Shown here one piece after another: positions 16,484 to 24,515 of a stretch of 36,074 nucleotides of DNA (position 1 is its first letter; every line of letters begins with the position of its first letter). The translations under genes and the position numbers were made by a program. This stretch comes from Clostridia bacterium (GTDB lineage: Bacteria > Bacillota > Clostridia > Oscillospirales > CAG-272): assembly GCA_017407225.1 (NCBI GenBank), contig JAFQWY010000146.1:1-36074 (forward strand), in the 5' to 3' direction. Under the pieces are notes generated by a model. That model was not told the origin of the DNA. It was given only the letters and a program-made list of their open reading frames with translations, and did no database searches.

Positions 16484-17443
16484 ATGAAAAAGAAATTATC
16501 CCTTATTCTTGCTCTCGTTATGATGGCAGGACTCATTCTCACATCCTGCGGCGGTACTGCAAAGATGACCATGGGTACCGGCGGCGTACAGGGTACTTAT
16601 TACGCATTTGGCGGCGTACTGGGTCAGTACATCAAGAACAATGCCGGCGTGGAAGTGAACGTTGTTTCCACCGACGGCTCCAAGGCCAACATCCAGGGCA
16701 TCGACATCGGCGACTATCAGCTGGCAACCGTTCAGTCCGACGTTATGGCATACGCATGGGCAGGCACCAACTCCTTCGCGGATGAGGGCGCTATCCAGTC
16801 CTTCCGCGTCATAGGCGGTCTCTATGCAGAAGCTGTTCAGCTTGTAACCATGGATCCCGCAATCAAGAGCGTGGCTGACCTCAAGGGTAAGAACGTATCC
16901 ATCGGCGCTCCCGGCTCCGGCGTTTACTTCAACGCAATCGACGTTCTGGCTGCAGCAGGCCTGACCGAAGAAGACATCAACGCTCAGTACCAGAGCTTCG
17001 GCGACAGCACTGAAGCACTCAAGGACGGCAAGATCGACGCAGCGTTCATCGTAGCAGGCGCTCCCACTCCCGCGATCACCGAACTTGCAACCACTACTGA
17101 TGCATATCTGGTTCCCATCGACGGCGATATCGCAGCTGCTGTTATGGCAAACTGCCCCTACTACACCGTTGTTACCATTCCTGCAGGTACTTATCCCAAG
17201 CAGGAAGCAGACGTTCAGACCGTTACCGTTAAGGCTACTCTGATCGTTTCCGCATCCGCTGACGAAAACACCGTTTACGAAATCACCAAGGCAATCTTCG
17301 ACAACGCTTCCGCAATCGCTGCAGAACACGTCAAGGGCGCTGAACTCTCTCTCGAAAACGCAACCTCCGGCATGACTGCTCCTTTCCACAAGGGTGCTGC
17401 AAAGTACTTCGCTGAAAAGGGCATTACCGTTACCGCTGAATAA
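16484..17443 (+). CDS. TAXI-type TRAP transporter solute-binding lipoprotein
   Basis: A 319-aa TAXI-family solute-binding protein that captures a carboxylate outside the cell for the fused TRAP permease downstream. Residues 1-22 are a lipoprotein signal peptide (LILTSC, C22), so it is membrane-anchored. The TAXI hallmarks follow: MGTGGVQGTYYAFGGVLGQY (30-49), the Q-rich AxVQSDV segment, and VSIGAPGSGVYFNAIDVL (about 139-156). Codon use is strongly biased to C-ended codons, as expected of a highly expressed gene. The permease begins 79 bases later, with a hairpin between. Substrates known for TAXI systems include dicarboxylic amino acids and 2-oxoglutarate-type acids; none can be assigned here. 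Confidence 0.93.
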   Translation: MKKKLSLILALVMMAGLILTSCGGTAKMTMGTGGVQGTYYAFGGVLGQYIKNNAGVEVNVVSTDGSKANIQGIDIGDYQLATVQSDVMAYAWAGTNSFADEGAIQSFRVIGGLYAEAVQLVTMDPAIKSVADLKGKNVSIGAPGSGVYFNAIDVLAAAGLTEEDINAQYQSFGDSTEALKDGKIDAAFIVAGAPTPAITELATTTDAYLVPIDGDIAAAVMANCPYYTVVTIPAGTYPKQEADVQTVTVKATLIVSASADENTVYEITKAIFDNASAIAAEHVKGAELSLENATSGMTAPFHKGAAKYFAEKGITVTAE

Positions 17444-17460
17444 ACGGCACCGCAATTCAC

Positions 17461-17493
17461 GGGACTGTGGTTTGAGATCGCAGTCCCATTTTG
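17461..17493 (+). terminator. Intercistronic hairpin, weak terminator or mRNA stabiliser
   Basis: GGGACTG (17461-17467) pairs perfectly with CAGTCCC (17481-17487); the following tract (ATTTTGCTTT) is only partly T-rich. It would allow the binding protein to be made in excess over the permease. Confidence 0.6.
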
Positions 17494-17522
17494 CTTTATC
17501 CTAACCAAACTGGAGAAAACCA

Positions 17523-19541
17523 ATGGCATTGAAACTGTTTCAGAAAAAAGATAAAACCATGACGGCAGAGCCAACCGACCTTGACTCCGTCATGAAAAAA
17601 TATGACCAGGAGTCCAATGTGCGGATCTGGCAGGGTGTGCCGAAGATCGTTGTGACCTGCATTCTGGCGGCGTTCTCCCTGTTCTGCATCTATGTGACCC
17701 TGTTTACCACATGGCTGGAAGAAATCCGCCTGACCTCCTTCGTTGCGCTCATCGTATTCATGGGATTCCTGGTATTCCCGGCGAAGAAGGGCGTTCAGCG
17801 GGTCAACTATATGCCGTGGTATGACATCGTTATGGCCATCATCGGCCCGGCGGCATTCCTGTACTTTACCGCCAATGCGCTTAGCATCATCCAGCAGGGC
17901 GCAAAGTTCCAGACTTATCAGATTCTTATCGGCGTGGTGGGCATTCTCGCTCTGGCGGAAGTGTGCCGCCGGGCGGTCGGTCTGCCCATCCTCATCGTGG
18001 CGGCGTGCTTCATTATCTATGCACTGACCGTGGGCTTGGCAAACCCCACCTTCTCCGGAAGACTGAACTACGTGGTGCGCTCCCTGTTCTATTCCAAGGA
18101 AGGGATCCTCTCCACTCCCATCAACACCTGTTCCAAGTACATTGTCGTGTTCATCATCTTCGGTGCATTCCTGGAAAGAACCGGTATTGCGGACTTCTTC
18201 ATTCAGGCGGCTAACGCTGTTGTGGGCGGCTTCTCCGGCGGTCCCGCGAAGGTAGCCGTAGTTGCCAGCGCACTGGAAGGCATGGTATCCGGTTCCTCAG
18301 TTGCCAATACCGTGGGAAGCGGCTCCATCACCATCCCGCTCATGAAGAAAACCGGCTACAAGGGTGAATTTGCAGGTGCGGCCGAAGCTGCTGCATCCAC
18401 CGGCGGTCAGATCATGCCTCCCATCATGGGTGCCGCGGCATTCCTGATGGCGGACAATATCGGTATTTCTTACAGCAATATCATCAAGAGCGCGATTCTT
18501 CCCGCTCTCCTGTACTTCGCGGGTATCTTCATCGCGGTGCATCTGGAAGCGAAGAAGCTGGGTTTGCGCGGCATCGACAAGAGCGAGCTTCCCAAGTGGA
18601 AATTCCTCATCCGTCAGATTTATCTGCTTATTCCTCTGGGCGTTCTCATCGTTCTGGTTACAACCAACTCCAAGACCATCCAGACTGCGGCTGCCATTGC
18701 GATTCTTGCGGCAATCGGCGTAAGCCTGCTCAGCTTTGTGTTCCGCACCATCGGCAGCAGAAAGTTCGACCGGAATACCCTGAAGGATCTGGGCAAGACT
18801 CTCCTCAGTTTCTTTGAAGCACTGGGTGCCGGCGGTCAGGGTACCATCGCCGTTGCTGCAGCCTGCGGTATTGCGGGCATCATCGGCGGTACCATCACCA
18901 TGACCGGTCTTGCAAACCTGATGATCAACGGTATCGTAACCGTAGCCAACGGTCAGGTTATCATCGCCCTGTTCTTCACCATGATCTGCTGCATCATTCT
19001 GGGTATGGGCGTTCCCACCACCGCAAACTACTGCATCATGGCGGCAACCTGTGCTCCCATTCTGGTTCGTATGGGCGTTCCCATGATCGCGGCTCACTTC
19101 TTCGTATTCTACTTCGGCATTGTTGCCGATCTGACTCCTCCCGTTGCGCTTGCGGCATATGCAGGTGCGGCAATTGCACAGGCGAATCCCATGAAGACCG
19201 CACTGCAGGCAACCAAGCTGGCCATTGCGGCGTTCGTCGTTCCTTATGTGTTCGCACTGAACCCTGTCATGCTGTTTGAAGGCAATCCCGGCGTGTTCCA
19301 GGTGATCCTGATTGCGGCAACCTCCCTGATCGGTATCTTCGGGGTATCGGCGGGACTGGAAGGCTGGATTCTCACAACTATGAATCCGCTCCAGAGAATT
19401 ATCTCTGCGGCAGCAGGCATTCTTCTCATCGACCCCAGTCCTCTGACCGACGTGATCGGCGTTGCCATCATCGCTCTGGTTATCGTATGGCAGATCATAC
19501 AGAAGAAAGCCGGTTCCGCCCCGGATCTGAAAGCGGCGTAA
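17523..19541 (+). CDS. TRAP transporter fused permease subunit (TAXI system)
   Basis: A 672-aa polytopic protein joining the small DctQ-like and large DctM-like TRAP subunits, as is usual for TAXI systems. The small subunit occupies roughly residues 40-170, where helices flank FPAKKGVQRVNYMPWYD, and the DctM part follows. The latter contains GAFLERTGIADFFI, the GGPAKVAVVASALEGMVSGSS motif (about 239-259), GGQIMPPIMGAAAFLMAD (about 298-315), and a matching second-half GMGVPTTANYCIMAA. It imports a carboxylate using an ion gradient, supplied by the lipoprotein encoded just upstream. The gene starts at ATG 17523 behind TGGAGAAAAC. A terminator hairpin lies 12 bases after the stop. Confidence 0.93.
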   Translation: MALKLFQKKDKTMTAEPTDLDSVMKKYDQESNVRIWQGVPKIVVTCILAAFSLFCIYVTLFTTWLEEIRLTSFVALIVFMGFLVFPAKKGVQRVNYMPWYDIVMAIIGPAAFLYFTANALSIIQQGAKFQTYQILIGVVGILALAEVCRRAVGLPILIVAACFIIYALTVGLANPTFSGRLNYVVRSLFYSKEGILSTPINTCSKYIVVFIIFGAFLERTGIADFFIQAANAVVGGFSGGPAKVAVVASALEGMVSGSSVANTVGSGSITIPLMKKTGYKGEFAGAAEAAASTGGQIMPPIMGAAAFLMADNIGISYSNIIKSAILPALLYFAGIFIAVHLEAKKLGLRGIDKSELPKWKFLIRQIYLLIPLGVLIVLVTTNSKTIQTAAAIAILAAIGVSLLSFVFRTIGSRKFDRNTLKDLGKTLLSFFEALGAGGQGTIAVAAACGIAGIIGGTITMTGLANLMINGIVTVANGQVIIALFFTMICCIILGMGVPTTANYCIMAATCAPILVRMGVPMIAAHFFVFYFGIVADLTPPVALAAYAGAAIAQANPMKTALQATKLAIAAFVVPYVFALNPVMLFEGNPGVFQVILIAATSLIGIFGVSAGLEGWILTTMNPLQRIISAAAGILLIDPSPLTDVIGVAIIALVIVWQIIQKKAGSAPDLKAA

Positions 19542-19553
19542 ATCAAACGAATG

Positions 19554-19578
19554 AGCGGCGGAGAAATCTGCCGCTTTT
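19554..19578 (+). terminator. Intrinsic terminator after the TRAP permease
   Basis: AGCGGC (19554-19559) pairs with GCCGCT (19570-19575), then TTTTCCTTT. The ribosome-binding site of the next gene begins only about four bases later. Confidence 0.7.
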
Positions 19579-19592
19579 CCTTTGGAGGGACT

Positions 19593-20492
19593 ATGTATAG
19601 AGAAGGAAAATGGGCGAAGGAAATTATAGCTCTGCAGGAAGAAGACGGGAAGTGGGGATGCTTTCACTCCCTGGCGCAGTCCTATGGCGCCACCATGACC
19701 ACGGAACAGGCACTGCGGAGATTAGAACGGCTTGGGTTTACCATGGAGGACGAATGCATCCGGCGTGCCGTGAAATATATGGCGGACTGTCTTGCGGGCG
19801 AAAAAGAGATCCCCGATTACCGTGAGAAATTCCACGACTGGGATGTTTTCACCAGCCTGATGCTGTCCACTTGGATCCGGCGGTTTACCATGGAGAACGG
19901 TGACGCCAACCGTGTGGCTGAAAACTGGTCGGCTGTGGTGTCTGCGGGATTTGAGGACTGTGAGGACGTGTCCGAGGAGAATCAGGGACTTCACGGGATT
20001 TACAGGCGTGCCGGATTCAATCAGAAGCGGTACGAAGAGGCTTACCGGGATATCATCAGACCCACCCACGGCACACTGCTGGGATTCGGGAATTTCTATC
20101 ATGTATCCCTGCTTGCCGGATGTCTCGCGGATGGAACCGAGGAGGCGTATTTCGGCAACATTCTCGCCGGCGGGATCTACTATATTTACGAGCATCCGCT
20201 GACCGAACTGCCGGAATCCTTTGAGAGCAGAGCGGCGAGCCGGTATATGGCGGCTATGGAACTGCTTGCGTATTATCACTGTGCCGGGCGGAAACTGAAG
20301 TTTTTCACCGACTGGCTTCAGGAAAACCGCAGGGAGGACGGAACATGGGACATGGGAAAGAATTCGGCTGACAAGGTATACTTCCCGCTGTCCGATTCGT
20401 GGCGGAAGGCGGAAACAAGAATTGCCGACTGCACATGGCGCATCGAGGGCTTTCTCGCACGGCTTGAGCGTCAGAATATACAAAACGCATGA
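19593..20492 (+). CDS. Uncharacterised protein, probable alpha/alpha-toroid (prenyltransferase/cyclase-like) fold
   Basis: A 299-aa cytosolic protein that I cannot name. Two motifs resemble the QW-type repeats of squalene-hopene cyclases and prenyltransferase-like toroids: LQEEDGKWG (14-22) near the start and NRREDGTWDMG (245-255) near the end, in a helix-rich chain. The catalytic DxDD of cyclases is absent, so I do not assign cyclase activity. ATG 19593 is preferred because TTTGGAGGG stands seven bases before it; an in-frame ATG at 19551 falls in the terminator stem. It follows the TRAP permease by 51 bases, filled by the terminator and its own ribosome-binding site, so expression may depend on readthrough. 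No promoter can be placed in that gap. Confidence 0.75.
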   Translation: MYREGKWAKEIIALQEEDGKWGCFHSLAQSYGATMTTEQALRRLERLGFTMEDECIRRAVKYMADCLAGEKEIPDYREKFHDWDVFTSLMLSTWIRRFTMENGDANRVAENWSAVVSAGFEDCEDVSEENQGLHGIYRRAGFNQKRYEEAYRDIIRPTHGTLLGFGNFYHVSLLAGCLADGTEEAYFGNILAGGIYYIYEHPLTELPESFESRAASRYMAAMELLAYYHCAGRKLKFFTDWLQENRREDGTWDMGKNSADKVYFPLSDSWRKAETRIADCTWRIEGFLARLERQNIQNA

Positions 20493-20520
20493 TTAAACTT
20501 GCATAATCTGCAATTTGCTG

Positions 20521-20549
20521 TTGACAATTATTCAAAAACGGTGTATAAT
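20521..20549 (+). promoter_or_regulatory. Promoter of the aconitase/isocitrate dehydrogenase operon
   Basis: TTGACA (20521-20526) and TATAAT (20544-20549), both perfect, 17-base spacer. Confidence 0.88.
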
Positions 20550-20611
20550 AATCAGCATACAGCCTGAATATTGAATCATCAGACGACAGAAATTTCATTT
20601 TGGAGGCATCC

Positions 20612-22543
20612 ATGGCACTCACACTCGCAGAAAAAATACTGAAAAACCACATCGTGGACGGCGAACTGGTGAAGGGTACCGAAATCGGTCTGAAAATCGA
20701 CCAGACCCTGACCCAGGACGCGACCGGCACGATGGCTTATATAGAATTCGAAGCAATGGGTATCGATCAGGTCAGAACCGAGAGAAGCGTGGCGTACATC
20801 GACCACAACACCCTCCAGTCCGGCTTTGAAAATGCCGATGACCACAGATTCATCGCGTCCTGTGCCAAGAAGCACGGCATTTACTACTCCCGTCCCGGCA
20901 ACGGCATCTGCCATCAGGTACATCTGGAACGGTTCGGCGTACCCGGCAAGACCCTCATCGGCTCCGACAGCCATACTCCCACCGGCGGCGGTATCGGTAT
21001 GTTGGCAATCGGTGCGGGCGGTCTGGACGTTGCGGTTGCCATGGGCGGCGGCGCATACTATATCACCTGCCCGAAGATCGTCAATGTGGAACTGACCGGA
21101 AAGCTTCAGCCCTGGGTAGCCGCAAAGGACATGATTCTCACTCTCCTGAAGATCATGTCTGTCAAGGGCGGCGTGGGCAAGATCATTGAATACACTGGCG
21201 AGGGCGTAAAGACTCTGTCCGTTCCCGAACGTGCAACTATCACCAACATGGGCGCTGAGCTGGGGGCGACCACCTCCATTTTCCCCTCCGATGAGAATAC
21301 CCTCGCTTTCCTCAAGGCGCAGGGCAGAGAAGAAGTTTACACTCCTCTGGCGGCTGACGAAGGCGCGGTTTACGATGAATATATCAGGATCAATCTCTCC
21401 GAGCTGGAACCCATGGCGGCTTGTCCCCATTCTCCCGACAACGTAAAGTCCATCAAGGAAATCGGTCAGATGAAGATCGACCAGGTCTGCATCGGTTCCT
21501 GCACCAACTCCTCCCTGATGGATATGCTGAAGGTTGCGTATATCCTCGACGGCAAGACCGTGCATCCCGACGTTTCTCTGGCGGTTTCTCCCGGATCCAA
21601 GCAGGTTCTGGGCATGATGGCGGAAAACGGTGCGCTCTCCAAGATCATTGCGGCAGGCGCAAGAGTACTGGAATCCGCATGCGGTCCCTGTATCGGTATG
21701 GGTCAGTCCCCCAACTCCAAGGGTATCTCCCTCCGTACTTTCAACCGGAACTTTGAAGGCAGAAGCGGTACCAAGGACGGTCAGATCTATCTGGTATCCC
21801 CCGAAGTTGCGGCGGCTTCCGCTGTAGCAGGTTATCTTTGTGATCCCCGTGAGCTTGGCAATATGCCCGAATTCGTGATGCCCGAAACGTTCACCGTCAA
21901 CGACAATATGATCACCCTTCCCGCACCCGCCGACTGTGCAAAGGATGTGGAAATTCTCCGCGGTCCCAATATCGGCGAGTATCCCAGGACCGAGCCTCTC
22001 ACCGATACCATCGCGGCTGACTGTTCCCTCAAGGTCGGCGACAACATCACCACCGACCACATCATGCCCGCCGGTGCCAAGATTCTGCCCCTCCGCTCCA
22101 ACATTCCTGCTATTTCCAAACACTGCTTCGCTGTATGCGATGAAAAGTTCCCGGAACGCGCGCTGAGCCTGGGCAGGAGCATTATCGTTGGCGGTACCAA
22201 CTACGGACAGGGCTCCTCCCGTGAGCACGCGGCTCTGGCACCCCTGTATCTGGGTGTAAAGGCAGTTATCGTCAAGTCCTTCGCAAGAATCCACCGCCAG
22301 AATCTCATCAACGCCGGCATCCTGCCCCTTGAATTTGTAAACGAAGCAGACTACGAAACCATCGAACAGGGCGACAGCCTGGTGATCGAAGGTCTGCTGG
22401 AAAATATCGGGGACGGCGAAATCACCGTAAAGAACACCACCCGCGGCACCTCCTTCGCTGTCAAGTGCGAACTGAGTGCAAGAATGAAGGACATCATCCT
22501 CTGCGGCGGTCTGCTGGAATACACCAGAAACAACCTGAAATAA
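20612..22543 (+). CDS. acn: Aconitate hydratase (short, Aquifex-type)
   Basis: A 643-aa aconitase that interconverts citrate and isocitrate in the cytosol with a [4Fe-4S] cluster. Cluster cysteines are C297 in IGSCTNSS, and C357 and C360 in [22 protein letters not shown] (117-131) and [19 protein letters not shown] near the C-terminal domain are catalytic-loop signatures. It is shorter than the roughly 750-900 aa of mitochondrial, AcnA and AcnB enzymes, and matches the shorter putative aconitase group first described from Aquifex and found in Clostridia. ATG 20612 follows TTGGAGG; the in-frame TTG at 20600 overlaps that site and is unlikely. The next gene, 19 bases on, is isocitrate dehydrogenase, supporting the citrate role over homoaconitate or isopropylmalate chemistry. 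Confidence 0.93.
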   Translation: MALTLAEKILKNHIVDGELVKGTEIGLKIDQTLTQDATGTMAYIEFEAMGIDQVRTERSVAYIDHNTLQSGFENADDHRFIASCAKKHGIYYSRPGNGICHQVHLERFGVPGKTLIGSDSHTPTGGGIGMLAIGAGGLDVAVAMGGGAYYITCPKIVNVELTGKLQPWVAAKDMILTLLKIMSVKGGVGKIIEYTGEGVKTLSVPERATITNMGAELGATTSIFPSDENTLAFLKAQGREEVYTPLAADEGAVYDEYIRINLSELEPMAACPHSPDNVKSIKEIGQMKIDQVCIGSCTNSSLMDMLKVAYILDGKTVHPDVSLAVSPGSKQVLGMMAENGALSKIIAAGARVLESACGPCIGMGQSPNSKGISLRTFNRNFEGRSGTKDGQIYLVSPEVAAASAVAGYLCDPRELGNMPEFVMPETFTVNDNMITLPAPADCAKDVEILRGPNIGEYPRTEPLTDTIAADCSLKVGDNITTDHIMPAGAKILPLRSNIPAISKHCFAVCDEKFPERALSLGRSIIVGGTNYGQGSSREHAALAPLYLGVKAVIVKSFARIHRQNLINAGILPLEFVNEADYETIEQGDSLVIEGLLENIGDGEITVKNTTRGTSFAVKCELSARMKDIILCGGLLEYTRNNLK

Positions 22544-22562
22544 TCAATCCGGAGATATAACC

Positions 22563-23762
22563 ATGGCTAAGATTAAAATGACAACTCCCCTCGTTGAGAT
22601 GGACGGGGACGAAATGACCAGAGTGATCTGGAAATGGATCAAGGAAATTCTCATTGAACCCTATGTGGATCTGAAGACCGAATACTATGATCTGGGTCTG
22701 GAATACCGCAATGCCACTGGCGACCAGGTGACCATTGATTCTGCTGAGGCTACCAAGAAGTACGGTGTTGCGGTCAAGTGCGCCACCATCACTCCCAACG
22801 CGGCCCGCATGACTGAGTACAACCTGACCGAAATGTGGAAGTCCCCCAACGGAACCATCCGCGCCATTCTGGACGGCACCGTGTTCCGCGCTCCCATCAT
22901 CGTCAAGGGCATCACTCCCTACATCCCCACCTGGACCAAGCCCATCACCATCGCACGTCACGCATACGGCGATATCTACAAAAACACCGAAATGGCTGTT
23001 CCCGCGGGATGCAAGGCTGAACTGGTCTGCACCGATGAAAACGGCAACGAAACCCGCAAGGTGATCCACGAATTCACAAAGTCCGCCGGTATCGTGCAGG
23101 GCGTGCACAATCTGGATTCCTCCATCGCATCCTTCGCACGTTCCTCCTTCAACTATGCCCTCGATCAGAAGCAGGACGTATGGTTTGCGGCAAAGGACAC
23201 CATTTCCAAGACCTACGACCACCACTTCAAGGATGTATGGCAGGAAATCTACGACAACGAATACAAGGAAAAGTTCGAAGAAGCCGGCATCACCTACTTC
23301 TACACTCTCATCGACGATGCTGTTGCCCGTGTGATCCGCAGCGAAGGCGGCTACATCTGGGCGTGCAAGAACTACGACGGCGACGTGATGAGTGATATGC
23401 TTGCCACCGCATTCGGCAGCCTTGCCATGATGACCTCCGTTCTGGTATCTCCCGACGGTGTATACGAATACGAAGCGGCTCACGGTACCGTTCAGCGCCA
23501 CTACTATAAGCATCTGAAGGGCGAGGAAACCTCCACCAACAGCGTTGCCACCATTTTTGCGTGGACCGGCGCCCTCAGAAAGCGCGGGGAACTGGACAAC
23601 CTGCCCGATCTGTGCGATTTCGCCGACAGACTTGAAAACGCCTGCGTGAAGACCATCGAAGACGGCATCATGACCGGCGACCTGTACACCCTGTCCAAGC
23701 TGGAAAACAAGAAGAAGGTCAACACCCTTGACTTCCTCCGCGCCATCGCCGACAGAATCTGA
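22563..23762 (+). CDS. icd: NADP-dependent isocitrate dehydrogenase (homodimeric, eukaryote-like)
   Basis: A 399-aa isocitrate dehydrogenase that oxidatively decarboxylates isocitrate to 2-oxoglutarate, making NADPH. It belongs to the type II dimeric group found in eukaryotes and some bacteria. Evidence: [13 protein letters not shown] (11-23), [17 protein letters not shown] substrate-binding segment, [27 protein letters not shown] with the catalytic metal-binding aspartates, and the NADP-site [12 protein letters not shown]. Length is normal for this type. It is the second gene of the aconitase operon, with its own GGAG site, and ends in a strong terminator. Together the pair provides 2-oxoglutarate for glutamate synthesis; citrate synthase must be elsewhere. 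Confidence 0.95.
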   Translation: MAKIKMTTPLVEMDGDEMTRVIWKWIKEILIEPYVDLKTEYYDLGLEYRNATGDQVTIDSAEATKKYGVAVKCATITPNAARMTEYNLTEMWKSPNGTIRAILDGTVFRAPIIVKGITPYIPTWTKPITIARHAYGDIYKNTEMAVPAGCKAELVCTDENGNETRKVIHEFTKSAGIVQGVHNLDSSIASFARSSFNYALDQKQDVWFAAKDTISKTYDHHFKDVWQEIYDNEYKEKFEEAGITYFYTLIDDAVARVIRSEGGYIWACKNYDGDVMSDMLATAFGSLAMMTSVLVSPDGVYEYEAAHGTVQRHYYKHLKGEETSTNSVATIFAWTGALRKRGELDNLPDLCDFADRLENACVKTIEDGIMTGDLYTLSKLENKKKVNTLDFLRAIADRI

Positions 23763-23780
23763 CTCCCATAAGCAAAACGA

Positions 23781-23823
23781 AACCGCTCCGTTCTCATTTC
23801 TGAGGACCGAGCGGTTCTTTTGT
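23781..23823 (+). terminator. Intrinsic terminator after isocitrate dehydrogenase
   Basis: AACCGCTC (23781-23788) pairs with GAGCGGTT (23809-23816), with an inner CTCA/TGAG pairing and a T-rich tail to 23823. The convergent PHP gene ends at 23829, so it may also act on the minus strand, where the A-rich upstream flank gives Ts. Confidence 0.75.
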
Positions 23824-23828
23824 TTGGT

Positions 23829-24512
23829 TTATTTTCTCACAGGCTTCGGCGGGATGGGATCCTTGATCAGCTCGTAATTGCCCGAGCGGATGATTTCGAT
23901 CAGCTGGGGAATAGAGGTGATAGGCTCATCGGTCAGGATGCCGCCGTCGGGGATGTGATGGGGATCGTGATGGTCGGTGCCGGATGTCATGATTTTGTTG
24001 TACTTCTTCGCCCACATTTCCGCGATGTCGTTGTTGGAATTGTGGCTGGAGTGTCCGTTGAACACCTCAATGCCGTCCACGTCGTTGGGATTCACCGTGG
24101 TCATGCCCCAGCGGAAGGGATGGGCCTGAATGGTCAGGAAACCGTCCTCCCGTGCGGTCTTGATGAAATCCCGGATGGACTGCTTGAGAATATCGGGACG
24201 GTCTTCCAGATACTTCCGTTCAAAGCCGTACACCAGATAGTCATTGAAATTGGTGGTGAAGCGGAATTCCAGTCCCATCAGGATGTTCAGTCGCCCGTCA
24301 GCGGCAGCTACCAGCTTGTCGTAGGCGTCGTATTTCTGCTTGACCTTTGCCATCCAGTCGTTATCCATGGAGTCGGGGCAGAAGTGATTGGTCAGAACGA
24401 TGGTGGTGTATCCCGCAGCAAGGTATTTTTCCACAATGCCTTCCACGGATTCGTGGGAACAGCCGCTGGCGTCCTTGCTGTGGCAGTGAAGCTCGGTCTT
24501 GTATTTTGCCAT
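23829..24512 (-). CDS. PHP-domain metal-dependent phosphoesterase
   Basis: A 227-aa PHP-superfamily phosphoesterase, probably cleaving a phosphate monoester or sugar phosphate in the cytosol. Metal ligands visible in the usual order: H9 and H11 with D14 (LHCHSKDAS), H43 (TNHF), E82 (GLEF), H131 (QAHPF), and D180/H181 (GTDHHD). The size is that of a stand-alone PHP protein. It starts 3 bases after the stop of the GH38 alpha-mannosidase, so the two are co-transcribed and probably co-translated. That pairing suggests a role in handling sugar phosphates or regulating the mannose route, but the substrate is not shown. The start has only a weak ribosome-binding site, consistent with coupling. Confidence 0.88.
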   Translation of the reverse strand: MAKYKTELHCHSKDASGCSHESVEGIVEKYLAAGYTTIVLTNHFCPDSMDNDWMAKVKQKYDAYDKLVAAADGRLNILMGLEFRFTTNFNDYLVYGFERKYLEDRPDILKQSIRDFIKTAREDGFLTIQAHPFRWGMTTVNPNDVDGIEVFNGHSSHNSNNDIAEMWAKKYNKIMTSGTDHHDPHHIPDGGILTDEPITSIPQLIEIIRSGNYELIKDPIPPKPVRK

Positions 24513-24515
24513 GAT

